Assembly: GCA_002839335.1 (NCBI GenBank)
Contig: PGXU01000014.1
Location: 1 to 64,000, forward strand
From: Spirochaetae bacterium HGW-Spirochaetae-4
GTDB taxonomy: Bacteria > Spirochaetota > Spirochaetia > Sphaerochaetales > Sphaerochaetaceae
DNA: 64,000 bases
Direction: 5' to 3'
The notes under the pieces: generated by a model
What the model was told of the DNA's origin: nothing
What the model saw: only the letters and a program-made list of their open reading frames with translations
Database searches by the model: none
Program-made: the position numbers and the translations under genes
Part shown: one piece after another, positions 50,750 through 59,081 of the stretch
Numbering within the stretch: position 1 is the first letter of the stretch
Layout: each line of letters opens with the position of its first letter

Positions 50750-52016
50750 TGTATTCCTTCAACAGATCGGCAGAGGTCTCTTCCATCACTTTCTTCGGAT
50801 CCATGTTTCCAATCAATAGTTTCTCGATCATCTGGCGAAGGATTTCGGTTCCTTTACCCAGTGAGATCACACTTGCCTGCGGTCGGGTGAATTGAAGCTG
50901 GTCTACCGCTACTTTCCGTACCGGATTCGTTTCATAGTAGGCGACCGTGGCAGGATAATTCATCGAAGATTTGCTTACCGGCATGTACCCGGTCTTGATC
51001 ACGATCTCCGAATTGGCTTCCGCACTGGTCATGTACTTCATGAATTCCCAAGCGGCATCCTGGCGGAACTTGTCGGTGCTGGTCATGGCAAGGACCGATC
51101 CGCCTACCGGAACGAGATTCTGTACCTGGCCGGGCATGAAGGCGGGAATCACATCGAAATCGGCACGGCTGAGCAGATTGCCCATGCTTCCGGTCGAACC
51201 GAATACCATGGCGACTTTCCTGTTGAGGAAATCATCGTGGCTGTTCGACGGCATGGCGGTCTTGTCCTTGAACACCATGTCCTGCCAGAGGGTTGCCAAC
51301 TTGACAGCCGGTTCCTCGGTAAGATGGATATTGAACTGCTCGTCGGATACCAATCCACCGAACGAGTAGACGGCACCTTGGAAATACCAGTGTGCACTGG
51401 TTTGCCCCATGGTGAAACCTGCTCCGAGCTGGATCGGTTCGCCAGCGGCGTTGTACTTGCTGACCTTCTTGCTGAATTCCCTGAACTCGTCCCAGGTCTT
51501 TGGAGCTCTTCTGGGCAATCCGGCTTCGACCAGCATGTCTCCGTTCACATAGAGCAGTGGTGTACTGCGCATGACCGGCATGGCATACAAGGATCCGTCA
51601 TAGTATCCGTCCTGGATGAGTCCCGGAATATAATCGTCCAAGTCGAACCCCGTCTTGTCCTTCTTCACGAACTGGTCGAGGCTCACCAGCGCCCCGTCTT
51701 TCGCGAACAGAGCCACGAACGGGGAGTCGAGGAGCACAACGTCCGGCAATTCTCCGGCTGCAAGAGCCGCAAGCAGCTTCTGCAGAATTTCCGCATAAGC
51801 TCCCTGGAACTGCGATTCCACGATCACCTTCTCCTGCGAAGCGTTGAATCGGGCTACCAGTTCTTCCTGGACTTCTCCCGCTACACCGGTGAGACTGCGC
51901 CAATAGACGATCTTGACCGGTCCCTCGGGAGCCTGTTCAGCCGCGGCGCCTGCCCAGACGGCTGTGGTGCCGAGCGCGAGCAGCGCAATCAGCAATACGA
52001 GCACATACCTTTTCAT
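50733..52016 (-). CDS. ugpB: ABC transporter substrate-binding protein, UgpB-like (glycerol-3-phosphate / glycerophosphodiester)
   Basis: The 427-aa family-1 binding protein has signal peptide MKRYVLVLLIALLALGTTAV and mature start near AGAAAEQ. VKIVYWRSLTGVAGEVQEELV, NASQEKVIVESQFQGAYAEIL, AAGELPDVVLLDSPFVAL and GLPRRAPKTWDEF resemble UgpB. Sugar specificity is possible, but the adjacent phosphodiesterase favours glycerol-3-phosphate compounds. AGGAGG lies before ATG 52016. A hairpin lies between it and ugpE. Confidence 0.82.
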   Translation of the reverse strand: MKRYVLVLLIALLALGTTAVWAGAAAEQAPEGPVKIVYWRSLTGVAGEVQEELVARFNASQEKVIVESQFQGAYAEILQKLLAALAAGELPDVVLLDSPFVALFAKDGALVSLDQFVKKDKTGFDLDDYIPGLIQDGYYDGSLYAMPVMRSTPLLYVNGDMLVEAGLPRRAPKTWDEFREFSKKVSKYNAAGEPIQLGAGFTMGQTSAHWYFQGAVYSFGGLVSDEQFNIHLTEEPAVKLATLWQDMVFKDKTAMPSNSHDDFLNRKVAMVFGSTGSMGNLLSRADFDVIPAFMPGQVQNLVPVGGSVLAMTSTDKFRQDAAWEFMKYMTSAEANSEIVIKTGYMPVSKSSMNYPATVAYYETNPVRKVAVDQLQFTRPQASVISLGKGTEILRQMIEKLLIGNMDPKKVMEETSADLLKEYNDSFK

Positions 52017-52038
52017 GAAAACCTCCTTAGTTTTCTTC

Positions 52039-52058
52039 GGCAACCTCGACGGGTTGCC
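52039..52058 (-). promoter_or_regulatory. Hairpin between ugpE and ugpB
   Basis: GGCAACC (52039-52045) pairs with GGTTGCC (52052-52058), with no U-tract. It may stabilise the ugpB message. Confidence 0.45.
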
Positions 52059-52080
52059 TCTCCAATCTCAAGTCAAGGCA

Positions 52081-52932
52081 TCAACCTTTGACGGCTCCGG
52101 CAGCGATTCCCTCGATCAGCTGCTTTTGAGCCAAGAAATAGACAATCAACGGAGGAACAAGGACGAACAATGATGCGGCCATGAGATGTTCGGGGCCAAT
52201 CGCATACTCGGCCGTACGTACCATGGCCAATCCGACAGGGAGCGTCCGCATGTTCTGCGTGTTGGTCACGATCAACGGCCAGAGGTAACTGTTCCATTTC
52301 GCAAGGAACAGGTAGAGGACCAGCGTACCCAATACGGGCCGTGCCAGCGGCAATGCGATATAGACCATCGTCTTGAAATGGCCCAATCCATCCAACTCGG
52401 CCGCATCGTAGAGTGCCGCGGGAACGGATAGGAAGTACTGGCGCAATAGGAATGCCCCGAATACACTGGAAACGTGCGGAATGACGATACCCTGGTACGT
52501 ATTGATCCACTTGAGGTGTTTCAACACGACATAATTGGGAATCAAGGCAACCTGGCTTGGAATCATCATGGCTGCGAGCATGACCAGGAACATGATATCG
52601 CGATACTTGAAGCGGATCCGGGCGAACGCATACGCCGAGAGTGCCGCGATAGAGACCTCGAGGAAAACCCCGGTGGTCGCTGTTATGATGCTGTTGATAT
52701 AGAAGCGTCCGAACGGAGCCAGGCTCCAGGCTTTGGCGAAGTTGTCCCAACGTATGGTTTCGGGCCACCAGATCGGAGGAAAAATCGCTACTTCGGCAGG
52801 ACTCTTGATGGATGTGGTGACCATCCAGAGAAACGGTATGCCGATGAACAGCGATGCGAGGAGCAATATCAGGTGGGACCCGGCTCTTCCAAGGTACCAG
52901 CGGGGGGAACGTTTCCTGTGGATCTCAACCAT
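52081..52932 (-). CDS. ugpE: ABC transporter permease, UgpE-like
   Basis: The 283-aa MalG/UgpE-type permease has six TM helices. The EAA coupling motif reads YDAAELDGLGHFKTMVYIALP. The N-terminal IGIPFLWMVTTSIKSP is typical. It lies 12 bases after ugpA. Its natural ATPase partner (UgpC/MsmX-type) is not encoded nearby. Confidence 0.9.
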   Translation of the reverse strand: MVEIHRKRSPRWYLGRAGSHLILLLASLFIGIPFLWMVTTSIKSPAEVAIFPPIWWPETIRWDNFAKAWSLAPFGRFYINSIITATTGVFLEVSIAALSAYAFARIRFKYRDIMFLVMLAAMMIPSQVALIPNYVVLKHLKWINTYQGIVIPHVSSVFGAFLLRQYFLSVPAALYDAAELDGLGHFKTMVYIALPLARPVLGTLVLYLFLAKWNSYLWPLIVTNTQNMRTLPVGLAMVRTAEYAIGPEHLMAASLFVLVPPLIVYFLAQKQLIEGIAAGAVKG

Positions 52933-52944
52933 ACCGTACCTCCT

Positions 52945-53877
52945 CTAATAGTGTACCCAACGGCGGGAAAGCCGGTTCTGGACGAGTGTCACGACCATGA
53001 TCAGCAGAAACAGGATCAAGGCCAAGGCCGATGCATAGCCGGTCTTAAACCATTGGAATGCATTCTGATACAGGTAGAGCACATATACGTTGGAACTGTT
53101 GAGCGGTCCTCCATCGGTCATGATCGAGATGATGTCGAAAGCCTTGAGCGCTCCGATGAATGACGTGACGGTCAGGAAGAAGGTCGTGGGACTCAACAAT
53201 GGAAAGGTTATATGGATGAAGTTCTGCCATGGCGTGACACCGTCCACAAGTGCCGCATCGTAGATATCCTGGGGAATATTTTTCAAACCGGCAAGGAACA
53301 GCACCATGTCGTAGCCGATTCCGCTCCATACCAACACGATTATGACCGCCGGCAGAGCCCAGTGGACATTGTGTATCCAATCGGGACTGGTTACGCCGAC
53401 CGCGCGGAAAAGGAACCGGAACAGTCCGTAGGTAGGCTCGAATATCCATGTCCACACCATGGCGACCGCGACACTGGTGGTGAACGTTGGGCTGAAGATG
53501 ATTGCCCGGTACAGCGATCCGCCCTTGGGCTTCCTGTTCAGTTGGATCGACAGGGACAGGGCGATACCGAGTTTGAACAGGACGGTGAAAACAGCCAGGG
53601 ACAAGGTGTTGCGGGTTATTTGCCAAAAGACCGGATCGTTGAACAGCGACACATAGTTGTCTACGCCAATGAAGGTCTTTTTGGGTGCGATCATGTTCCA
53701 CTTGAAGAAACTCAAGAACAGACTGTATACGATTGGCCAGAATACGAAGACGCCAAGCAGGATAAAATTGGGAGCGGTGAACCCGATGAACGCCAACGTG
53801 TCCTTCCGTGCCCGCCTGGACATCTTTGGCTTACGGAACTTCCCTTCGCGAAATACTTTCTGTGAATCTCCCCTCAC
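52945..53877 (-). CDS. ugpA: ABC transporter permease, UgpA-like
   Basis: The 310-aa MalF/UgpA-type permease has six TM helices, with TAPNFILLGVFVFWPIVYSL at the start and the EAA loop YDAALVDGVTPWQNFIHITFP. The GTG at 53877 is chosen because AAAGGGG lies eight bases upstream. An ATG at 53919 is only four bases after the -10 box and lacks a ribosome site; an ATG at 53823 also lacks one. It is first in the ugp operon. Confidence 0.9.
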   Translation of the reverse strand: MRGDSQKVFREGKFRKPKMSRRARKDTLAFIGFTAPNFILLGVFVFWPIVYSLFLSFFKWNMIAPKKTFIGVDNYVSLFNDPVFWQITRNTLSLAVFTVLFKLGIALSLSIQLNRKPKGGSLYRAIIFSPTFTTSVAVAMVWTWIFEPTYGLFRFLFRAVGVTSPDWIHNVHWALPAVIIVLVWSGIGYDMVLFLAGLKNIPQDIYDAALVDGVTPWQNFIHITFPLLSPTTFFLTVTSFIGALKAFDIISIMTDGGPLNSSNVYVLYLYQNAFQWFKTGYASALALILFLLIMVVTLVQNRLSRRWVHY

Positions 53878-53923
53878 TGCACAAACCCCTTTAGGCTGTT
53901 GCCGACAAGTAAAATCCATGACT

Positions 53924-53951
53924 AGTATATCGCACTACCGGGTAAATACAA
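53924..53951 (-). promoter_or_regulatory. Promoter of the ugp operon
   Basis: On the minus strand: TTGTAT (53946-53951), 16-nt spacer, TATACT (53924-53929). The predicted +1 is near 53917. It lies in the gap between the nuclease stop and ugpA. Confidence 0.55.
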
Positions 53952-54998
53952 TTAAAAATTTGTGAGAAAAGGAATATTGAAAATTCCGAGAAGCGATTTG
54001 ATCTCCCGTTTTGTCCGAACCATGATCCGGTCCACCGCACTTCTGAGCATCCGAAGCGATGTCGGTTCCTTCCTCGCCGGAACGAAGGCGGTACTATCGG
54101 CCGAATAGGCCTCACGTTCAGCCATGGATGCCCGGAATTCATCCAAATCCCAAAGGGAGATATCGAAGCTGGATTCCAATAGGGTTTCCTCTTCATCGGG
54201 CAATTGGGGAAAGAAGTCCAGGGCCGCGATCCGTTCGACTTCATCGACACTGGTCGCGAACCGCTCGAGTCGAGCCCGGGACCCTTCGTTGGGTAGAAGG
54301 AACGCAATCATTTTCTTTTCGGGTTCGGTATAGTCCAACACTACCTTGTAATAGGAATTCGGAACCGAGACCTTGTTCTCACCGATTGTCTTGTACGGAC
54401 CGTCTGTCAGGATCGGACCGGTGACAACATGGACTGCACCCTCTGTCGATGCGAAGTTGCGGACAACCGCTTCGAGGCTAGCCCAGATACCCCGGTTGAA
54501 GGTAGGGTCCTGGGGGCTCATGTTGCTCATGTAGAACGAGTCCCCCATCGCCTCCTCGGCCCAAGGCAAATCGGCTGCGGGGATCAAGTGTCCCCTATCG
54601 TAACCGGAGTTGCGGTAGTCGTCCAATGTCGCCGAACCGGAGGAGATCGAGGGATCGGGTCTGAAATTGTCCGCCCGCTCGTGGACTCCGTAGATCTCGT
54701 CGCGGGTCAGCTCGTAGGCGACCCAACGCGGTTGCTCGTGTTCCTCATCGTAAAGCAGTGAAAAGCCTGTATGGATGGTGACGACATCGCCTTCACCGAG
54801 TAGGGGAATCTCGAGTCCCGCCACAATTCCGGTTTGTTCGCCATCACCATAATACTCGTCCACCGAAGGTGTGGCTATCCAAAGGACCACGTATGCGACA
54901 AGCAGCAACACCAGCAGGATCAGGATGCGTTTCGCCTTCTTCTTCAACCTGCGTTTCTTGCGACTCGACGTGCCTGCATCCGATTTTTCCTTGCCCAT
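53952..54998 (-). CDS. Membrane-anchored DNA/RNA non-specific endonuclease (NUC1 family)
   Basis: The 348-aa protein has a very basic cytoplasmic tail (SSRKKRRLKKKAKR), one TM helix (about 24-42), and an external beta-beta-alpha-metal nuclease domain. The catalytic motif is SGYDRGHLIPAAD (DRGH 134-137), with supporting MSNMSPQDPTFNRGIW. It would degrade extracellular nucleic acid at the cell surface. A GGGGGTGGG tract precedes ATG 54998. It sits just upstream of the ugp operon, which suggests phosphate or nucleotide scavenging. The C-terminal ~90 residues are unassigned. Confidence 0.88.
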   Translation of the reverse strand: MGKEKSDAGTSSRKKRRLKKKAKRILILLVLLLVAYVVLWIATPSVDEYYGDGEQTGIVAGLEIPLLGEGDVVTIHTGFSLLYDEEHEQPRWVAYELTRDEIYGVHERADNFRPDPSISSGSATLDDYRNSGYDRGHLIPAADLPWAEEAMGDSFYMSNMSPQDPTFNRGIWASLEAVVRNFASTEGAVHVVTGPILTDGPYKTIGENKVSVPNSYYKVVLDYTEPEKKMIAFLLPNEGSRARLERFATSVDEVERIAALDFFPQLPDEEETLLESSFDISLWDLDEFRASMAEREAYSADSTAFVPARKEPTSLRMLRSAVDRIMVRTKREIKSLLGIFNIPFLTNF

Positions 54999-55102
54999 GG
55001 CTACCCACCCCCGATGTATGTACTGATCGTTTATTGTAAAGAAACCTTGTGAAAGCCACAATGTTACATGTAAACTGGGATTTGTACATAAGGAGCAAGT
55101 GC

Positions 55103-55435
55103 ATGGAACAGTATGGAAGGAATCGGGACGAGAAGTATTGCCAATCCTGCGGAAGAACAATCTCCGCGCAAGCGGATGTGTGTCCGGCTTGTGGAGCCAG
55201 AGTCGGGTACCGGTCAGGTGAATCGTATATCTATGAACATCAAACCTGGTTGATCGTCCTGTTGCTGTGCATCTTCATAGGACCTCTCGGGTTGCACCGT
55301 TTTTATGTCAGGAAAATCGGTACCGGAGTACTCATGCTGCTGACCGCCGGAGGACTGGGCATCTGGGTGATCGTGGATTTGATCATGATAGTCATGGGAA
55401 AGTTCACCGATGCCGAGGGCAACCGGATCTATTGA
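55103..55435 (+). CDS. TM2 domain protein with zinc ribbon
   Basis: The 110-aa protein has an N-terminal zinc ribbon (YCQSCGRTI ... VCPACGARV, two CxxC pairs) and a C-terminal TM2 domain (LLLCIFIGPLGLHRFYVRK, two helices, ending with the IVDLIMIVMGKF segment). AAGGAG precedes ATG 55103. The function of bacterial TM2 proteins is unknown. Its end overlaps the convergent CPBP gene by seven bases. Confidence 0.88.
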   Translation: MEQYGRNRDEKYCQSCGRTISAQADVCPACGARVGYRSGESYIYEHQTWLIVLLLCIFIGPLGLHRFYVRKIGTGVLMLLTAGGLGIWVIVDLIMIVMGKFTDAEGNRIY

Positions 55436-56325
55436 AAGCGTGCGTTGCTGCCGTATCGGATGATGATATGGGAACAGACCACCAGCACCATCAGGTCAAG
55501 CCAGATCACAGGAGCCTGCTGAATCAACCACGGGTCGCTGGGTAGGGATGATCCCGAATAGTTGACGACCAGGACCAAGAACAGGTTGTTCGCGATATGC
55601 GCACCGAAAGCGGCTTCCGTTCCCCTATGGCTACGTGTCATTTCCATGAACAGGACACCGGATAGAAAGTAGTACAGCAGGATGGGAAGACTGAAGCTTG
55701 TCGACTGGACTTCGACATTCGACAGGTGGGCTACGGTGAAGACGATACCGGATATGGTTCCGACGATCCAGGTCCGTCGCAATCTGGGCTCCAGCATGCG
55801 CCACAGGGTGGTCCTGAACAACAACTCTTCCGCAATGCACTGTAGCGGAGTGAACACCAGGGCCAATGTCATGAGCAGGAGCCGGTCCCAAAGCCTGTTG
55901 GTCGTATTGACCATGACAGCCTGTGGTTCGATGACAATCGTGACAACGGTTGCGATCCCGATACCGACCAACCAGACCAGCGCCGCGAACCAAAACAGTT
56001 TCCATCGGAATTGCGGAGCGTCGGTCACATAGCGACGCAAGGGAATACGAACCACAGCATGCGTAAAGAATGCGACGGCGGCAAACAGCACAAGGAAATT
56101 GACGTGCTGGTTCAGATACATGGTCCACGAAGCCGAACTCCACGGGAAATCGCGTGTCCCCTCCATGCTGAGATACGTCACCGCACCGCCGACAAACGTC
56201 CAGACCAGTTCTATGAAGAAAAACCCGGCGATCCAATAACGGAGGGGTAGTTTCTTTCCGATTGGGTCACTGGACAGGTAGGAGGTCCGCGCAAACAATT
56301 CCATCCGGTTGTCCCGACCATTCAT
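55429..56325 (-). CDS. CPBP (CAAX/Abi-type) intramembrane metalloprotease
   Basis: The 298-aa protein has about eight TM helices. The glutamate motif EELLFR, in PLQCIAEELLFRTTLW, and later His-containing helices (VFTVAHLSNV; AAFGAHIANN) form the CPBP active site. Bacterial members process membrane peptides or act in protein sorting or immunity. TATACT lies six bases before the ATG with AAAGG abutting it, so the leader is minimal. It is divergent from addB. Confidence 0.88.
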   Translation of the reverse strand: MNGRDNRMELFARTSYLSSDPIGKKLPLRYWIAGFFFIELVWTFVGGAVTYLSMEGTRDFPWSSASWTMYLNQHVNFLVLFAAVAFFTHAVVRIPLRRYVTDAPQFRWKLFWFAALVWLVGIGIATVVTIVIEPQAVMVNTTNRLWDRLLLMTLALVFTPLQCIAEELLFRTTLWRMLEPRLRRTWIVGTISGIVFTVAHLSNVEVQSTSFSLPILLYYFLSGVLFMEMTRSHRGTEAAFGAHIANNLFLVLVVNYSGSSLPSDPWLIQQAPVIWLDLMVLVVCSHIIIRYGSNARFQ

Positions 56326-56328
56326 CCT

Positions 56329-56356
56329 TTGAGTATACCACCAAAGATGCTATACT
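56329..56356. promoter_or_regulatory. Divergent promoters of addB (+) and the CPBP gene (-)
   Basis: Plus: TTGAGT (56329-56334), 16-nt spacer, TATACT (56351-56356), seven bases before the addB ATG. Minus: TATACT (56332-56337), six bases before the CPBP ATG. Both give leaderless or near-leaderless transcripts. Confidence 0.55.
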
Positions 56357-56363
56357 TGCCACC

Positions 56364-59081
56364 ATGATTCTATATTCATACGGGGACATCCGGACAATGG
56401 TCCATCGGAGTTTGGATGATGCGTCCATAGTCAGTGTATTCCCCACCGAAACAGCTGTTCGGTTCTGGACAAACGAATATGTCAAGACCAGTGAAAAGGG
56501 AATTCTCCGCCATGACAGCACCATGGCTTGGGATACCTTCCGGTCCCATTTTCTGCCGACGGGCACGGCCACTCCGGTCAATGGTTTCATACGACACCTG
56601 TTCGCACTACATCTCCTTGGCGACCCGGATACCGCTGCATCACTCCAATGGTTCCGCCACCCCTCGTTTCCCGAGTCGGTGGGAAATCTGGCATCCGCCG
56701 TGGCCTCGTTGCTGCCGAAGCTTCAGGAGATCGAGCGCATGCGTCTGGTGAAGGGCGAATCCTACGACCGTTTGCCGCTCGCGTATCGCAACGACGCAGC
56801 ACGACTGCAGGTAGCCTACGAGAATTTTCTGGCGAAACGGAACCTGTTCGAGCCGCGGTACCTGTTGCCCTCTGTCGAAAACCTGCCTCCAGGGTTCGAG
56901 CGGAACTACCGTATCTTTTTTCCTGAAGTCTGTGACGGATGGGAAGAGTTCACCCTCATGCCCCACGTTCCCGCATGGATCGAGACCTGCTCGGCAGATG
57001 CCTCCAAGACGGAAAGCCGCCTACAGGTATATGAAAACGAACTCATGGAGTTGCGGGCATGTATGCACAGGATCGGTGAATTGCTCGACAATGGACAGGA
57101 CCTTGCGGATATCGTGGTTACCGTCGGCAACCTGGAACGGTGGCGTCCCTATCTGGAGCATGAGGCCCGCTTGTGCGATATTCCCCTTACTATCGTCGAA
57201 GGACTCTCACCCTTGCAATATCCTCCCGGGCGGTTCTTCCAATCGATACAGGAAGTGCACACCCAATCGTACAGTCTCGATGCGATGAAATCGTTTCTCC
57301 TCGACCCTCGTATGCCGTGGAAGCAGGCCAAGGTGCAACGGGACCTGATCCGGCGGGGACTCGAGCTCTCGGTTGTGCAAGGGGACCCGAATCCACGCAA
57401 GGACGATTGGCAGGAGAAGTTGGCAAGATCGCCGGTGAAAACCGATGCACAATTGTTGATCTGGTATAAAGCCTTCAAGGTCCGCATTTCCACTGTTGTC
57501 GCAGCCAAAGATGCCGAATCGATGATGCAATCCGTGTATGTGCTGCAGGAGTTTCTCCTTGAGACGGGGAGCTGGAGCGAAACGGAAGGGGGGGACCTCC
57601 ACTCGAGCGTATATGCATATTGTCTGAACCAGCTGTCTGAACTGGGCAAAGCCGTGCGGTCCTGTGGATTCACCACCACACAAGCATTGTTGTCCCTGTT
57701 CGTACAGTTCCTGGGAAAACAGCAGTATATCCCGAAGGATCGCCCGCTAGGAATCCCCGTATTCTCCTATACGGTATCCGCAGGATTATGTCCGGAGTAT
57801 CATTTCCTGTTGGGATGCACACAGGAGGACATCGAACAGCACACCGATCAGCTCCCTCTTGTTCCCGAGCCAATCTGGCGCGACGATGCTGCCAACGACC
57901 ACACCGGCTTGTTTCTCGACCAGTACCGGGTACTGGCACGACAAATCCACATATCGGCGGCACAAGCGACTTTCGGCAATTCGAGCGCATTGGCTCCGAG
58001 TTGGTTTGTCGACCATGACGCAATCGAAATGCAGCGGTATGTTCCCGCCGACGCACGGACACGGGAACAACTTGCCTGGGCAGGTGCCGACGCTACCCGA
58101 TTCAAGGCCAACGCGATGCAAGGGAGATGGTTCGACCAAGCTTGCCGTACGGCGTTTCTTCCCCCCAGATTCGATATGGCGGACGACAAGGCTGTGTTTT
58201 CGGTCTGGGAGAGGAGTTGCAAAGGAGCGGGATACCTGTCTCTATCGGCAACGGCATTGGACATGTTTTTCGATTGTCCCATGAAATGGGCTTCGTCCTA
58301 CCTCATGCGTCTGAGGAAGGGGACTTTCGATCCGGTATCGCTGGACCATGCGGCCGTTGGAATCCTCCTACACGAAATAATGGCCAGTTTCTTCCAGCGG
58401 GTACGTGATACAAGCGGTGTGTTCCGCAAGGAAATGGTCGACCGGTACGAGGCGCTTCTCAGAGCCAGTATCGACGAAGTCTTCACCCGGTATGCGCATA
58501 GTCCCCAGGCACCCGTGCACACGACTGTCCAGTATATCGCCGAACGTTACGGGACAGAACTCATGGCGATCCTCAACGCGGAGGGCGACATGTTCGATGG
58601 ATTCGCGAGTTGGGGCTTCGAGGTCTCCCTGGAACACCTGTATGCCCAAAGCGATTGCCAACTCAACGGCCGCATCGACCACATCCTGGTGCAGGATCAT
58701 GCTGACGGAACGCAGACGGTCGCTGTCGTCGATTACAAGAAGACCTACCGGGGAAGCAGGAAAGCCTACGATAATTATGCGCAGGGCCTTCCTTCGCACC
58801 AGCTTCCGCTCTATGCCAAGTTGATTCGCGACACGGATTCGACGGGATTGCCGCAAGTCGGAACCGCCGCCTTCTACTCGATCGAGAAAGGCAAGTATAT
58901 TCCTATCTGGGAAGAATCGCAGGAGGAACGTCGTGATGGGATGATCGCGATCCTGGAGGAGCACATATTCCATATGGCCGACGCCCTTCGGCAGGGCAGA
59001 TTGGGTGCGACCCCTTCCAAGGAAGCTTGCGCCAATTGTGATTATCGACAGATATGCAGAAGGAGATATGCACTGGTATGA
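56364..59081 (+). CDS. addB: AddB/RexB-like nuclease subunit of a double-strand break repair complex
   Basis: The 905-aa protein has an inactive helicase-like N-terminus (no Walker A can be found) and a C-terminal PD-(D/E)xK nuclease (NGRIDHILV ... VAVVDYKKTYRG). Cysteines C638, C889, C892 and C898 fit the AddB iron-sulfur staple around the nuclease. With AddA it resects DNA ends for RecA. ATG 56364 is chosen because the promoter lies directly upstream; the longer frame overlaps the CPBP gene. It overlaps addA as ATGA. Loss of Walker A is also seen in RexB. Confidence 0.87.
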   Translation: MILYSYGDIRTMVHRSLDDASIVSVFPTETAVRFWTNEYVKTSEKGILRHDSTMAWDTFRSHFLPTGTATPVNGFIRHLFALHLLGDPDTAASLQWFRHPSFPESVGNLASAVASLLPKLQEIERMRLVKGESYDRLPLAYRNDAARLQVAYENFLAKRNLFEPRYLLPSVENLPPGFERNYRIFFPEVCDGWEEFTLMPHVPAWIETCSADASKTESRLQVYENELMELRACMHRIGELLDNGQDLADIVVTVGNLERWRPYLEHEARLCDIPLTIVEGLSPLQYPPGRFFQSIQEVHTQSYSLDAMKSFLLDPRMPWKQAKVQRDLIRRGLELSVVQGDPNPRKDDWQEKLARSPVKTDAQLLIWYKAFKVRISTVVAAKDAESMMQSVYVLQEFLLETGSWSETEGGDLHSSVYAYCLNQLSELGKAVRSCGFTTTQALLSLFVQFLGKQQYIPKDRPLGIPVFSYTVSAGLCPEYHFLLGCTQEDIEQHTDQLPLVPEPIWRDDAANDHTGLFLDQYRVLARQIHISAAQATFGNSSALAPSWFVDHDAIEMQRYVPADARTREQLAWAGADATRFKANAMQGRWFDQACRTAFLPPRFDMADDKAVFSVWERSCKGAGYLSLSATALDMFFDCPMKWASSYLMRLRKGTFDPVSLDHAAVGILLHEIMASFFQRVRDTSGVFRKEMVDRYEALLRASIDEVFTRYAHSPQAPVHTTVQYIAERYGTELMAILNAEGDMFDGFASWGFEVSLEHLYAQSDCQLNGRIDHILVQDHADGTQTVAVVDYKKTYRGSRKAYDNYAQGLPSHQLPLYAKLIRDTDSTGLPQVGTAAFYSIEKGKYIPIWEESQEERRDGMIAILEEHIFHMADALRQGRLGATPSKEACANCDYRQICRRRYALV

